This document shows, piece after piece, positions 1 to 9,924 of a stretch of DNA of 64,000 bases. Below the pieces are notes generated by a model that made no database searches, was not told where the DNA came from, and saw only the letters and a program-made list of their open reading frames with translations. The stretch comes from Ophioderma brevispina (taxonomy: Eukaryota > Echinodermata > Ophiuroidea > Amphilepidida > Ophiodermatidae), in the NCBI GenBank assembly GCA_023653785.1, contig JAMKCH010058439.1, positions 62,001-126,000 on the forward strand, in the 5' to 3' direction. How positions within the stretch are numbered: position 1 is the first letter of the stretch; the number at the start of each line of letters is the position of its first letter. A program made the position numbers and the translations under genes.

Positions 1-351
1 GTTACGCAATACGCGTCTGTGCTATTCGGCGCGCGAGCAAAATTTGGAAGTTATGAGCGCATCAGGAACGCCTTGATGCATCGATTCGATGACGCATTAC
101 CCATGGTAACTTCTATTCAACTGTAAAATGGCTGCCCACGTGAGTTGCTTTTGCAAAAAGATTATCATATTTGGATTCCTGAGTCATTTCCGTCTCAACG
201 TGTATACTTTTATATAAGTTGGAACAATAATTAAGAAGATACGGCAAAAACAGTTCCCTTGAATTTCTGCCTTAATACCCCCTTAACTCACACATTAACT
301 TTCTCTCTCTCTCACTTTCTCTTGATTTTCTCTTTTCTTCCTTGCTTATAG

Positions 352-560
352 TGATGGAGAAGCATGGGCTAAGCAAAGGAATGCTCTAAGTAAGAGGATC
401 TTGCGTCCTCCGGAACTCGCAAAATTTACTGGAATTATGAATGAGATAGCACAAGAACTGGCGGGAAAATTGAAACAAATTCGTCTGAGAAAGGAAAGTG
501 GCAACAAGTTTGGTGTTGTGGAACATCTTGAGGTTGAACTTAACAAATGGGCTATGGAGT
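352..560 (+). CDS. P450 exon a, copy 1 (helix C region)
   Basis: The exon begins after a CT-rich tract and an AG at 350-351 and ends before the donor GTCAGT at 561. It enters with one base completing a split codon (phase 2) and leaves in phase 1. It encodes about 69 residues from DGEAWAKQR to ELNKWAME, the helix C to helix D part of a mitochondrial P450. It differs from copy 2 by Asn versus Ser in the SG(N/S)KF motif and by one silent change. Confidence 0.9.
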
Positions 561-3500
561 GTCAGTATTATTTACGTTGTTTTCCCTCATAAAATAGCCT
601 TCACATCATCACCTCATCCATTATACATGTGGTCCAGTGGATATGACTGCCGACTCATGATCCAAAGGTTGTGGGTTCGAGCCCCGCTGCTGCCAATGTG
701 TTGTGCACTTGGGCAAGACACTTTACCTCACTTGCTTCGTCTTCGATCCAAGCAAAATATGGGGAGCTGTCATGGGGGATATTACAATCTAAGTGCTGAT
801 AGGCATGTGCGCTTGTAAGGCATGTCTTAGAGCAGCCTCCTAGATGAAGCGAAATGATTGTGACGATTTCCTAACGGCAGCGTAATAATAATAGTAATTG
901 TACAGCGCTGTGATACCGATTGTGTAAGAGCGCTTTATAAATGCCTGCATATTATTATACTCACAGTAAGCACAGGAATCTGATCTTTTATATTATACAT
1001 AATTTCATCAACATATTTGTTTTATCGGTACAAAATCTAAAAGAATAGAAGGACTGAGAGCGTCCATGGAAAATCCCTCGTTCAAGTAATGATATTGTCT
1101 TGTGAATCCTAACTATTAAAATTATGTTTTTAGAGGAGAAGAATTATTGTTTTTCATTAAATACTAAATGCCTAAATGCAAACGATTTTGCAGAGGATGA
1201 AAGAATACAGGTTTCTAATTAAGGAATAATTAACTAATTGTGATCGGTTCCAATAAGTAAGAGTGTTTGCATATTTCCATGTGGTTGGATATTGATATGA
1301 GGGTTCATGTGGAGACTAAGCCTTTATTTTTAAATGATCTCCCATTACAGCTTCATCGAGATTCTTTTTTGATCGAAAGCTGAATCTTTTGGTAGGAAAG
1401 TTGAAGGATGAAAACAAAGCGTTCTTTGATGCCATTGGTGACCTTACTGAAAATAGCATCTATCTCTTGGCATTCCCTTTAAAATGGCATCAGCTGTTGA
1501 ATTCCAGACCATACAGAAAGACCAATGCTGCCTGGGACACGATATTCAGTTTATGTAAGTTTTTTTTTTTTTTTTTTTTTTTTACCCATGGTAACTTGTA
1601 TTCAACTGTAAAATGGCTGCCCACGTGAGTTGCTTTTGCAAAAAGATTATCATATTTGGATTCTTTGAGTCATTTCCGTCTCAACGTGTATACTTTTATA
1701 TAAGTTGGAACAATAATTAAGAAGATACGGCAAAAACAGTTCCCTTGAATTCCTGCCTTAATACCCCCTTAACTCACACATTAACTTTCTCTCTCTCTCT
1801 CTATTGATTTTCTCTTTTCTTCCTTGCTTATAGTGATGGAGAAGCATGGGCTAAGCAAAGGAATGCTCTAAGTAAGAGGATCTTGCGTCCTCCAGAACTC
1901 GCAAAATTTACTGGAATTATGAATGAGATAGCACAAGAACTGGCGGGAAAATTGAAACAAATTCGTCTGAGAAAGGAAAGTGGCAGCAAGTTTGGTGTTG
2001 TGGAACATCTTGAGGTTGAACTTAACAAATGGGCTATGGAGTGTCAGTATTATTTACGTTGTTTTTCCTCATAAAATAGCCTTCACATCATCACCTCATC
2101 CATTATACTCACAGTAAGCACGGGAATCTGATCTTTTATTATACATAATTTCATCAACATTTTGTTTTATCGATAAAAAATCTAAAAGAATAGAAGGACT
2201 GAGAGCGTCCATGGAAAATCCCTCGTTCAAGTAATGATATTGTCTTGTGAATCCTAACTATTAAAATTATAATGTTTTACAGGAGAAGAATTTAAGTTTT
2301 TCATTAAAATATTAAATGCCTAAATGAAAACGATTTTGCAGATGATGCAAGAATACAGGTTTCTAATTGAAGAATAATTAACTAATTGTAATCGGTTCCA
2401 AATAAGTGAGAGTGTTTGCATATTTCCATGTGGTTGGATATTGATGTGAGGATTCATGTGGAGACTAAGCCTTTGTTGCCATTACAAAACATCGTGGTCA
2501 TGCTACAATAAAAACAAATTTATTTTTAAATGATCTCCCATTACAGCTTCATCGAGATTCTTTTTTGATCGAAAGCTGAATCTTTTGGTAGGAAAGTTGA
2601 AGGATGAAAACAAAGCGTTCTTTGATGCCATTGGTGACCTCACTGAAAATAGCATCTATCTCTTGGCATTCCCTTTAAAATGGCATCAGCTGTTGAATTC
2701 CAGACCATACAGAAAGACCAATGCTGCCTGGGACACGATATTCAGTTTATGTAAGTTTGCTATTTGTTAAAGATATCAAAGCTTACTGGGTCACTAATTA
2801 AAAAGTCGAAGTAATATTTGGGTGTCCATTCACGTAAGGATATAAATTACATCTACAATGAGCAGTTTGAAATCTCGTACAAAAAATAATGAAACTTGAA
2901 ACTTCAAGATATAACAGATACCTATATCAAGCGCGAAGACCCAAACTTGCTCTTCAACTAAAGAACTCCGATACCTGTGCACTCTTAAAATGTTCATTAA
3001 AATAACGGCGTTTTAGCTGGCAGCTGGAACTCACAACAGTTAAAACTATTTTTTTTACAGTTATTTGCACGTTTCAAGTCCCTTTTTACAGTTATTTGCA
3101 CGTTTTGAGTCCCGGCTGACAGTTAAATCGACGTTTTTAAGAACATTTTAACAGTGTGGTGACACTCTAGATATAATCACAAGTAAAAGAATTAAAACAA
3201 TAAACTGGTCCGGACTTCACAAATGATGAATGTTGTAGGAATTGTTGTAGTAATGACTCTAATGAAACTGGAATACAAATGATAAAAATAACATAAAAAT
3301 GAAAACATACCGACCATTGTTTTTTATCCCCAGCCAAGAAATACGTCGATGAAAAGACCAAGCAAATAACCTTAAGAAAAATTCGCGAAGAAACAGCAGA
3401 TGACGGCAGCTATCTAGCATACTTGATAGACCAAGGAAAATTATCTCACGAGGAAATTTATGGAAATATGACGGAATTGCTGGCTGCTTCGGTCGACACG

Positions 3501-6500
3501 GTAAGACAGAGGAATAATATGCCACCGCCTTTATCATTTGGATGGCATTAAATTCTTAATTATATTTGCTCGATGGTTACGGAAGGCCACAGAGAGTGGA
3601 AAATATATATTTAAGGGCCACAGTACCCTTTTTTCCTAGGTATTTTTTTCCTAGGGGCTCTTGTGGGAATATTAAAATGATGATAGTTTTTTGCGCTTAA
3701 ACTAAACCGGTGTGAAAGTAATTATAGTCTACCGGGAGCCACAGTCCGGGCTCCATAGACGACAAAGGAATAAAGCGTGAAACTAATGTTGCGTGAAGAA
3801 TCAACTGAATCGAGTGCCCTATTCTTTACCGTTGTAGCCGGACTACGATAACGGCGGACAATAATTCTACACCTGCAACCTCCTCGTTGAAGATTCGGGC
3901 GATTTACTAGTGGTAGCGGAATAAATGCATGATATCATGTTCATCAAATGTTAGAACATCACTATATGAATACAGGCGTTGCAAAAGATACAGTCCGCCT
4001 ACAACGGTGACGAATGAAGAATGGGGCACTCGATTCGGTTGACTCTTCACGCAACATTAGCTTCACGCTTTATTACGTTGTCGTCTATGAAGCCCGGACT
4101 ATGGTTCCTGCCGGACCATATCTCTTTTTACACCGACATTTTATTTTATTCATATCACATGACTCACATTTATTATTACACAGACTGCCTCCTCATCAAT
4201 GTGGATGCTTCATCTATTGTCTCGCAATCCTGACGTCCAAACCAAACTACTAGAAGAGATTATGAGAGTTATCCCTGATGATGTACACCCAACAAGGAAA
4301 CAGATTGATAACATGCCTTACCTCAAGGCCGTCGTCAAAGAAACTCTCAGGTTCCGTTCTTTTATTTCAATAACGATCGAGTGTATCATTGGAATATTAT
4401 AACAAAAATCGGTATTAATCTATAGCCAATGTTAAACTTGATGTTTGTTGGCGTGATAGGTTGTGAATGAAATTTTTAAGGGGTGACTTCAAAACTCGAC
4501 CGCCGGTTGACCTGTGGTCCAGGGCAATTGTTTAGAATAATAGAAACCGGTTACAACCGCAAAGAACCGGGCCTAACCCAGTGGTTGAGTTTTGAAGCAC
4601 CCCTAAGGGACTTCCTGAAACTGTAACAAAAGGGCGAGAACTTGGGGAAAGAAATTCATCTTTAAAGCAAAATATTTATCATAAAATTAATATTCACGCA
4701 TTTAAAAAAACGTTTTGAACTTGTTTTAATACAGCCCTTTTTCAGTTTGCAACTAATTCTCAAATGCTTTACCCGTTAGTTTAAGTATACGATAATTATA
4801 ATGTCCTGAGTTAGTAATTTGGATGATCGGATATTTAGTTTTGTTAAAATGAAAGAACTATGTTGTTGCTGTCGTTGTTGTTTAGGTTGTATCCAGTTAC
4901 ACAAGGAACCGCCAGAGAACTCCCGGTAGATTCAATACTACACGGATACCACATACCAGCAAGGGTAAGTGTACACCATACCAGAAAGTGTATGGCGTGG
5001 CTTTGTGCAGGTATTCCCATTTGTCATGTCTGTCTTCTTTAGACTTTAAACTAATTATTCGTATGACAATATAAGTTTATATTTTACAGAATGTCCTAAG
5101 AAGACCTGTAATTCGTGTAATTTAGAGAAATGATAGACCTGTTGCTGATCCACCATGTCTACTATTGAAAGTGAACTGATTGATTTGTAATTTCTTAAAG
5201 TATCGCAGACCATGAAGGCAATGTCCACACTTTATAAACCATAATGGTGTTTTAAATGATTTGTCAATCTTCAGTAGGTTCAATAGTCAATCAATAACTT
5301 CTCATTCAATGGTTACCAGTTTGAAGAATACATGTTACAAAACCAAGTTTCTCGCAATCTTGAGAAATCAGGGTGGAATACGATTTTTAGCAAACATGAT
5401 GGGGGGAAAGTGAAATGTTTTTCCGAGAAATTGTGAATTCCCATCCCTCTGTTTATTATTAATAAAATTAAATCTCTATTACAAAATATGAGTAGTATGG
5501 GGGCGTAGCCACAGGGAAGTGAAATTGAAATGGTAAAAAACGATATAAATTTGTTATAGCCAGCTTGTTCTTTGCAATGTGGAAATTGTCTATGGCTAGA
5601 TACCTTTGGGCCTATGTGAAATGGTACTCAACCACAGGTTATCCTTCCATCATTACGACAGGTGGTACATCTTCGAAATTGTGTGGTAATAAAGATTAAT
5701 TTACTTATTTCAACATAGATACCAATACTTACCTATTTCTTCGCGACTGCTCGAAGTCCAGACTATTTTGAGCATCCAAACGAGTTTCAACCAGAGAGGT
5801 GGTTGAGCGAGGATAAGAAGACTAACCCATTTGCATCACAACCATTTGGATTTGGGACACGAATGTGTCTTGGTAAATATGACACAAAATACTTTTTGTC
5901 GGTGGACGTGTGTATGTGTGCGTGACTGTGTGTATGTATGTTTGTGTGCGCGCGTGTGTGTGCACATGCGCAAGTGTGGGTGTGTCTCTCTGTGTTCGTT
6001 GGTGCGTTCGCTCGCTCTCTCGTGCGTGTGTGTGGGTAAGTGCGTGCGTGCGTGCAAAGATGCAATAACACAAAATAGTCAATCCGTGAAAATGTAAAAC
6101 CTTTATTCTATTACCTTTACTGCCCATTATTCAAAAGCGCGCTCTTTGATTGGTTGTTTACTGCCCATTATTCTGCAATAATGGGCCGCGATTACTCTCT
6201 AATGCGTGATGCAAAGCGCGCATTCTTTTCGACGCGTGCCACCATCACTATAAGCGCACAAGCTAACATTTACGCGGAGAAGACAAAGCACGCGCTCTAA
6301 AGACGTAAACAACTGTTACGTTTTTTAGTAAGAAATGGCCAGTTTTTCTGGTATTATTTTACTTTCTTACGGTAATAGAATAGAAATAAAGGGTGCGATG
6401 TTCATGTTTATATCGAATAATGTGTCCTCGGCAGTAAACACATTTGAATAATGGGTCTCGGCTTCACTCGCCCATTATTCATGTTTTTACTTGCCTCGGA

Positions 6501-7079
6501 CACATTATTCTCCCATAAACATGAACATCTTACCCTTTATTTCTTAAATATTAACGTTCATCCCATGGTTTATCTCTGTTTTATTTCGATAACAGGGAGG
6601 CGATTAGCAGAACAGGAACTTTATCTACTTGCATGTCAGGTAAGGCACTTCTATAAACTGCTAACCCCCCCCCCCCCCCAAAAAAAATGACACAGGGCTG
6701 GAATTCCAAAATCCGCTAAAATTGCTAATGAACACCGCGCGAAAATATCGTTCCTCATACCCACGAGTGCCCATGCCGCTCACCAACGTTCGAACCCAAA
6801 TTGACCTAGCTTTTAATGGTTATTTGCGTCGTTGGCGTTCCTACTGATTATTTTAGATAACACTCTTCTCGTAGATACTACAATGTCAAAGAACATTTTG
6901 TGCTATTTTCAGCATAACACCTAACTAGTATATTAGTTTAATGTGTTTTCCCAATTTCCTTTCATTTCCAGATGACTCGAAACTTTGTCTTGGAGAGCAC
7001 TCGTGACGTAGGCTCCGTTTGCAAGCTACTCATAACGCCTGATCGGCCACTTCAGATCAAATTCATTGACAGAAAATAA
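352..7079 (+). CDS. Mitochondrial-clan cytochrome P450, 3' part of a split gene
   Basis: This is a heme-thiolate monooxygenase of the mitochondrial clan (the CYP24/CYP27/CYP10/CYP44 type), which oxidises sterols or other lipids in the mitochondrion with electrons from adrenodoxin. One set of eight exons (209, 204, 167, 167, 79, 154, 44 and 108 nt) joins in frame into about 376 codons. Visible in order are the helix C motif DGEAW, the I-helix AASVDTT (split by an intron), the K-helix ETLR (ExxR, Arg codon also split), the PERW motif, the heme loop [10 protein letters not shown] with the ligand Cys at 5866-5868, then GRRLAEQE, whose Arg pair is typical of the adrenodoxin-binding mitochondrial class. 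The stop is TAA at 7077-7079. Full-length members are about 500-540 residues, so 130-160 N-terminal residues, including the targeting peptide, lie left of the window. The substrate cannot be read from the sequence. The first two exons are present twice. Confidence 0.93.
627..953 (+). mobile_element. tRNA-derived SINE
   Basis: A roughly 327-bp insertion starts with a tRNA-like head. It has an A box (TGGTCCAGTGG, 630-640) and a B box (GGTTCGAGCCC, 674-684), the internal pol III promoter. The 3' part ends in an AGCGCTTTATAAATGCC-like tail and TATTATT. It is flanked by 7-bp direct repeats ATTATAC (620-626 and 954-960). Copy 2 of the duplication preserves the empty site with a single ATTATAC. Confidence 0.85.
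1351..1554 (+). CDS. P450 exon b, copy 1
   Basis: The acceptor is CCCATTACAG and the donor GTAAGT starts at 1555. The exon is 204 nt, phase 1 in and phase 1 out. It encodes [13 protein letters not shown] through AAWDTIFSL, the helix E-G part of the P450. The Ser codon at its start is completed by the last base of exon a, which supports the junction. A 24-nt T run begins directly after the donor. Confidence 0.88.
1560..1583. repeat. Poly-T tract joining the two duplicated copies
   Basis: A run of 24 T lies exactly at the junction of the two tandem copies, right after the GTAAG of the copy 1 donor. The corresponding position in copy 2 (2756 onward) has no such run. Confidence 0.9.
1834..2042 (+). 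CDS. P450 exon a, copy 2
   Basis: This 209-nt exon is nearly identical to 352-560, with the same acceptor and the donor GTCAGT at 2043. If copy 1 exon b (phase 1 out) were spliced to this exon (phase 2 in), the frame would break, so both copies cannot be used in one mRNA. It is either the allelic version placed in tandem or a real but mutually exclusive duplicate. Confidence 0.85.
2547..2750 (+). CDS. P450 exon b, copy 2
   Basis: This has the same 204-nt coding content as 1351-1554, with acceptor TTACAG at 2541-2546 and donor GTAAGT at 2751. It continues in phase 1 to exon c at 3334, so a clean gene model uses one a-b pair followed by exon c. Confidence 0.88.
3334..3500 (+). CDS. P450 exon c (helix G-I)
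   Basis: The acceptor is TTATCCCCAG and the donor GTAAGA begins at 3501. The exon is 167 nt and encodes [11 protein letters not shown] through ELLAASVDT, which is the first half of the oxygen-binding I-helix. It is phase 1 in, phase 0 out. Confidence 0.9.
3707..3876 (+). mobile_element. Hairpin MITE, CCGGTGTG family, copy 1
   Basis: An element of about 170 bp with inverted ends (CCGGTGTGAAAG at the left, a TCTACACCTGC-type right end) and internal inverted motifs around AGTCCGG. Related copies lie at 3974-4137 (opposite orientation) and 29378-29551. It has no coding capacity and sits in the P450 intron between exons c and d. Confidence 0.7.
3974..4137 (-). mobile_element. Hairpin MITE, CCGGTGTG family, copy 2
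   Basis: This is approximately the reverse complement of 3707-3876, by eye about 85-90 per cent identical, ending in TTTTTACACCG. It lies only 47 bp upstream of P450 exon d. With copy 1 it forms a large inverted repeat in the same intron. Confidence 0.7.
4184..4350 (+). CDS. P450 exon d (I-helix to K-helix)
   Basis: The acceptor TTACACAG ends at 4183. The exon encodes [12 protein letters not shown] through AVVKETLR. The ExxR arginine is split: AG here and G from the next exon. The donor is GTTCCG at 4351, non-consensus beyond the GT but fixed by the frame and by the conserved ETLR motif. Confidence 0.9.
4478..4606. mobile_element. Small palindromic MITE in a P450 intron
   Basis: A ~129-bp segment begins TAAGGGGTGACTTCAAAACT and ends in its near reverse complement (GTTTTGAAGCACCCCTAA side), with arms of about 24 nt. 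There is no ORF. It lies in the intron between exons d and e. Confidence 0.6.
4886..4964 (+). CDS. P450 exon e
   Basis: This 79-nt exon has acceptor TTGTTTAG and donor GTAAGT at 4965. It encodes [17 protein letters not shown] through HGYHIPAR, the beta-sheet segment between the K-helix and the PERF region. It is phase 2 in, phase 0 out. Confidence 0.9.
5719..5872 (+). CDS. P450 exon f (PERW and heme loop)
   Basis: The acceptor CAACATAG ends at 5718 and the donor is GTAAAT at 5873. The exon encodes [17 protein letters not shown], then EFQPERW and [10 protein letters not shown]. The heme-ligand Cys codon is TGT at 5866-5868. All residues of the FxxGxRxCxG signature are intact, so the protein looks catalytically competent. 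Confidence 0.93.
5904..6058. repeat. TG-rich simple-sequence tract
   Basis: Degenerate (TG)n with interspersed CG and TATG units, in the P450 intron after exon f. The ORFs read across it (Thr/His- or Cys/Val-rich) are composition artefacts. Confidence 0.85.
6098..6545. mobile_element. Foldback element in a P450 intron
   Basis: Nested inverted repeats are visible. Arms 6384-6455 and 6471-6542 are complementary over about 70 nt around a 15-nt loop. An outer motif at 6098-6117 (CCTTTATTCTATTACC) is inverted at 6370-6391. The motif CCCATTATTC recurs in both orientations. There is no ORF. The right arm ends 50 bp upstream of exon g. Confidence 0.65.
6596..6639 (+). CDS. P450 exon g (L-helix)
   Basis: This 44-nt exon has acceptor TTTCGATAACAG and donor GTAAGG at 6640. 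It encodes [15 protein letters not shown], right after the heme Cys. The two arginines are characteristic of adrenodoxin-dependent P450s. Confidence 0.9.
6665..6687. repeat. Poly-C/poly-A tract
   Basis: About 15 C followed by 8 A, 25 bp downstream of the exon g donor. A simple homopolymer tract, nothing more. Confidence 0.85.
6972..7079 (+). CDS. P450 terminal exon h
   Basis: The acceptor TTTCATTTCCAG ends at 6971. The exon encodes 35 residues from [10 protein letters not shown] to QIKFIDRK and the TAA stop, the usual C-terminal beta-hairpin of the family. The 3' UTR follows. I could not fix a poly(A) site. Confidence 0.9.
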   Translation: MTRNFVLESTRDVGSVCKLLITPDRPLQIKFIDRK

Positions 7080-8423
7080 TCTCTAGATTGTTTTACACAT
7101 GATGAAAACTAATTTAAATTTCTCAACTAGATATCACGTTTCGTTAACAGAATGGCCAAAAAATACAACTTTGAAAGGAACCTGTCTACTGGTAACAAAA
7201 AGATACGAAGAAAGTAGCACTCTAAATGAAAGCAGGCAAGGACGTTTCCTTTTTAACGTTGTTTGCAGGACCAAGATGTCAACGAATCTGTAATTACAGA
7301 TCTACTACGAGCATCTACACTGGGTTCGCAGACAATGGGCTATTCCAACCTACGCCGTTGTTCCGTAATACAATCATATGCTGCGAAAATTAATCTGTAT
7401 TATAACCGGTCACCTACAAGATCGAACAATTTCATTGATTTTTCAACGATTAAAGTCGATTATTACAATTTAGGGGGAGATCACCCCACCCTATTCTTTT
7501 CAAAACTGGCTGTGGTATACATATACAGGTATGACTCTGTACATTGGACCTACGGCCTAACGCTCCCTTCTAATAATGGGACATTCTTATGGTTCATTTG
7601 TCCAAGGACAAATGAACCACGTGGAGAGTGAAACTTTAAACAATAGTTCTTAGAACCCGCATTTGTTTTACGGTCCCACGTTCATGTAAACGTCATCACG
7701 AAATTCGAGGGTTAGGATTTAGGGTTAAGACTTAAGATTTTGTGCTTAGGATTTGATTGGTGTGATATATTTTGTGATGCTTACATGAAGGTAGGATCTG
7801 CTTTACACGATGAAACAATGATGTGAGTATTATGTTTTGTATAAGTATTGAAGGTGTATATATTTATGCATAGTTTGTTATTTTATGTATTTTGATAAGA
7901 ACAGATATTTACAGGGGTTTGTTGACTGCATAACCGTTGAATTTGGGTCAGTCAAAATTCTGATAACGAAACATTGTAGGTAATCCGTTATCTGGTCTAT
8001 ACAAAATCAACATGACAATTTCCTAAAATAATCGTATCTGTAGATGAATCATTTTAAGTTAAAAAAAAAGGTTCAAAATTGTGGGAATATACGCTTGTAA
8101 GTACATGTAAACACCCGTCCATCCATGGCTGCAAATACAGATCTTGCCTGCCCACCTCGCGAACGACTCTTTTGCAGTTACCAGCTTTCCATATGTCGTC
8201 TTTTGACATTACCATTACCATCAAACGTTATTCTACAAACACACCCATACACACCAACTCACGTATACGCACGGGATGAGCTTGTGAACAGGTGAACACC
8301 ACACACCAAACACATACACACGCGAGTATATATACGCACTGCCTTGTTTTCCGTCGATGACATCAAAAGAATCTGTCTATTGCTGGACGGAATAAACCAC
8401 AATGGGAAAATGTCCGAGTACTA
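7080..8423. other. P450 3' flank, no further gene seen
   Basis: AT-rich sequence that should contain the P450 3' UTR. No convincing ORF or repeat was recognised. A short TTAGGGTTAAG-like stretch near 7710-7740 is too brief to be telomeric. Confidence 0.5.
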
Positions 8424-8427
8424 TTAA

Positions 8428-8775
8428 AGGTGCAACGAGAGATTTTGAGGCACCCAAATATTGTGTCATAATAGTAATTTCATATAGATTAGACACTTAA
8501 TTGATTTCTTACCTTATATTTGGCTACAGAGACGTCTTAAAAGAGAGACAAAAGGCGATTTTGATTTTCTTATATTTCAATATAAAACATAGGCTGAATT
8601 TCGTATTTGCTCCTATACGAAATTAGAAATTTCACCATTTTGGTACCAAAGAAACATTTCTCAGCTTAATCCTTTCAGATGGGGATATTTTTGATGGAAA
8701 GCTTTACAATAGTTCAAAATCAGAATTTTCACATTTTTTCGAGACACCTCTTATGTAAAATCTCTCGTTGCACCT
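8428..8775. mobile_element. TTAA-flanked MITE (piggyBac-like ends)
   Basis: A 348-bp element with perfect 19-bp terminal inverted repeats AGGTGCAACGAGAGATTTT, bounded on each side by TTAA (8424-8427 and 8776-8779). A TTAA duplication is the hallmark of piggyBac-type insertion. There is no transposase, so it is non-autonomous. Confidence 0.75.
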
Positions 8776-8798
8776 TTAAAGACCATCCTAGGACTATG

Positions 8799-8990
8799 GA
8801 CCGTATTCAATAGGCCAGGCCATGTTGGTGGACAGATAGACGCATTCCAGTACTACAATACATTCACCTGTCATGATCCCTGTGCATCGCTAAACATGGA
8901 TCGATTGACAGGCTAATGTATTTGTGTCCTGGGAATGTATTGCATCTGTCCACCAACAGTCCTGTGGTGACGTCATAATTGAATACGGTT
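8799..8990 (+). mobile_element. Palindromic ~195-bp MITE, copy 1
   Basis: Ends are GACCGTATTCAATA and its inverse TTGAATACGGT. Subterminal TTGGTGGACA / TGTCCACCAA motifs are also inverted. Two further copies lie within 1.1 kb. Confidence 0.75.
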
Positions 8991-9095
8991 CCATACACTG
9001 GCGCAAATTATCAAACAATTGTATACTTAGACTTAATGCAGAGCCTTTATTATCACCAGAAGTGAAAGACACCCTCAGCTTAGATATTGACATAT

Positions 9096-9292
9096 ACCGT
9101 ATTCCATAGGCCAGCCAATGTTGGTGGACAAGATCGACGCATTCCCTTACTAGCTACATACTTTCACTGTCATGATCCGCTGTGCACTCGCTATAAATAT
9201 GGATGGATTGACAGCTTAATGTATTGTAGTCCTGGAATGTATTCATCTGTCCCCCAACATGTCTGGTGGCTGTTGTCATATTGAATACGGTC
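9096..9292 (+). mobile_element. Palindromic ~195-bp MITE, copy 2
   Basis: Same ends (ACCGTATTC... and ...TTGAATACGGTC) and the same internal TTGGTGGACAAGAT motif as copy 1, in the same orientation. No ORF. Confidence 0.75.
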
Positions 9293-9732
9293 TATAGAAG
9301 TTAAGAGATTTGGCTTCGAAGCCCACGATATCTGTATGAATGGAGCTACTAATATACAACACTTAACCCCCGACTAAACCCTAAGGTATATTTTACAATA
9401 GAAGTAGGGAATATTCTTTTTTCTTTGAACCATCTATTGTGTAGACACAAAAAAATCAAGAAGTGTCAATTGACAAAACAACCATATACCTTTTACAATA
9501 CAATGTCAAAAAGAGATCGTCCTTGAATTCATTGTATACCCCAGGCCTTATACCCTGTTTTATTTTTCCTAGGTAAGAATATACAGTTTGAGTCAAAACA
9601 AACTGGGCCCTGATGGCACCCACCATTTTGCATCTTTAGAGAACATTATATTGCAATACATATGAAATCAATGGAAAGCTTGTTTTATTAGCTTTAATTT
9701 ATTGCAATGTTCATTTCAATCGTTTGCATATA

Positions 9733-9924
9733 GACCGTATTCAATATGACGTCAGCCACCAGACACGTTGGTGGACAAGATGTATACATTCCAGGACTAC
9801 AATACATTCAGCTTTCAATCGATCCATGTTTAGCGATTGCACAGGGATCATTGACAGGTGAATATATTGTAGTACTGGAATGCGTCTATCTTGTCCACCA
9901 ACATGGCTGCTATTGAATACGGTC
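9733..9924 (-). mobile_element. Palindromic ~195-bp MITE, copy 3 (inverted)
   Basis: Near reverse complement of copies 1 and 2. It is the best preserved: the inverted ends extend outward to TATAGACCGTATTCAATA and its complement, consistent with a TA target duplication of Tc1/mariner type. Confidence 0.75.

Larger units (their letters stand above)
97..1560. repeat. Tandem duplication, copy 1 (P450 exons a-b)
   Basis: This segment is repeated at 1582-2757 with only a few base changes. The two length differences are a 334-bp SINE plus target repeat present only here, and 46 bp (2477-2522) present only in copy 2. After subtracting both, the two copies are equal in length. Confidence 0.9.
1582..2757. 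repeat. Tandem duplication, copy 2 (P450 exons a-b)
   Basis: Homology to copy 1 starts at TTACCCATGG, immediately right of a T run, and runs through exons a and b to just past the donor at 2751. It lacks the SINE and keeps one copy of the ATTATAC target sequence. Confidence 0.9.

Noticed and set aside
5787..6127. ORFs rich in His/Thr or Cys/Val across 5.8-6.1 kb
   Set aside because: They read through a TG-rich simple repeat inside a P450 intron.
6780..6800. GTTCGAACCCA near 6790 as a tRNA B box
   Set aside because: No A box or cloverleaf upstream at the right distance.
7708..7745. TTAGGG-like words as an interstitial telomeric repeat
   Set aside because: Only two or three imperfect units, no array.
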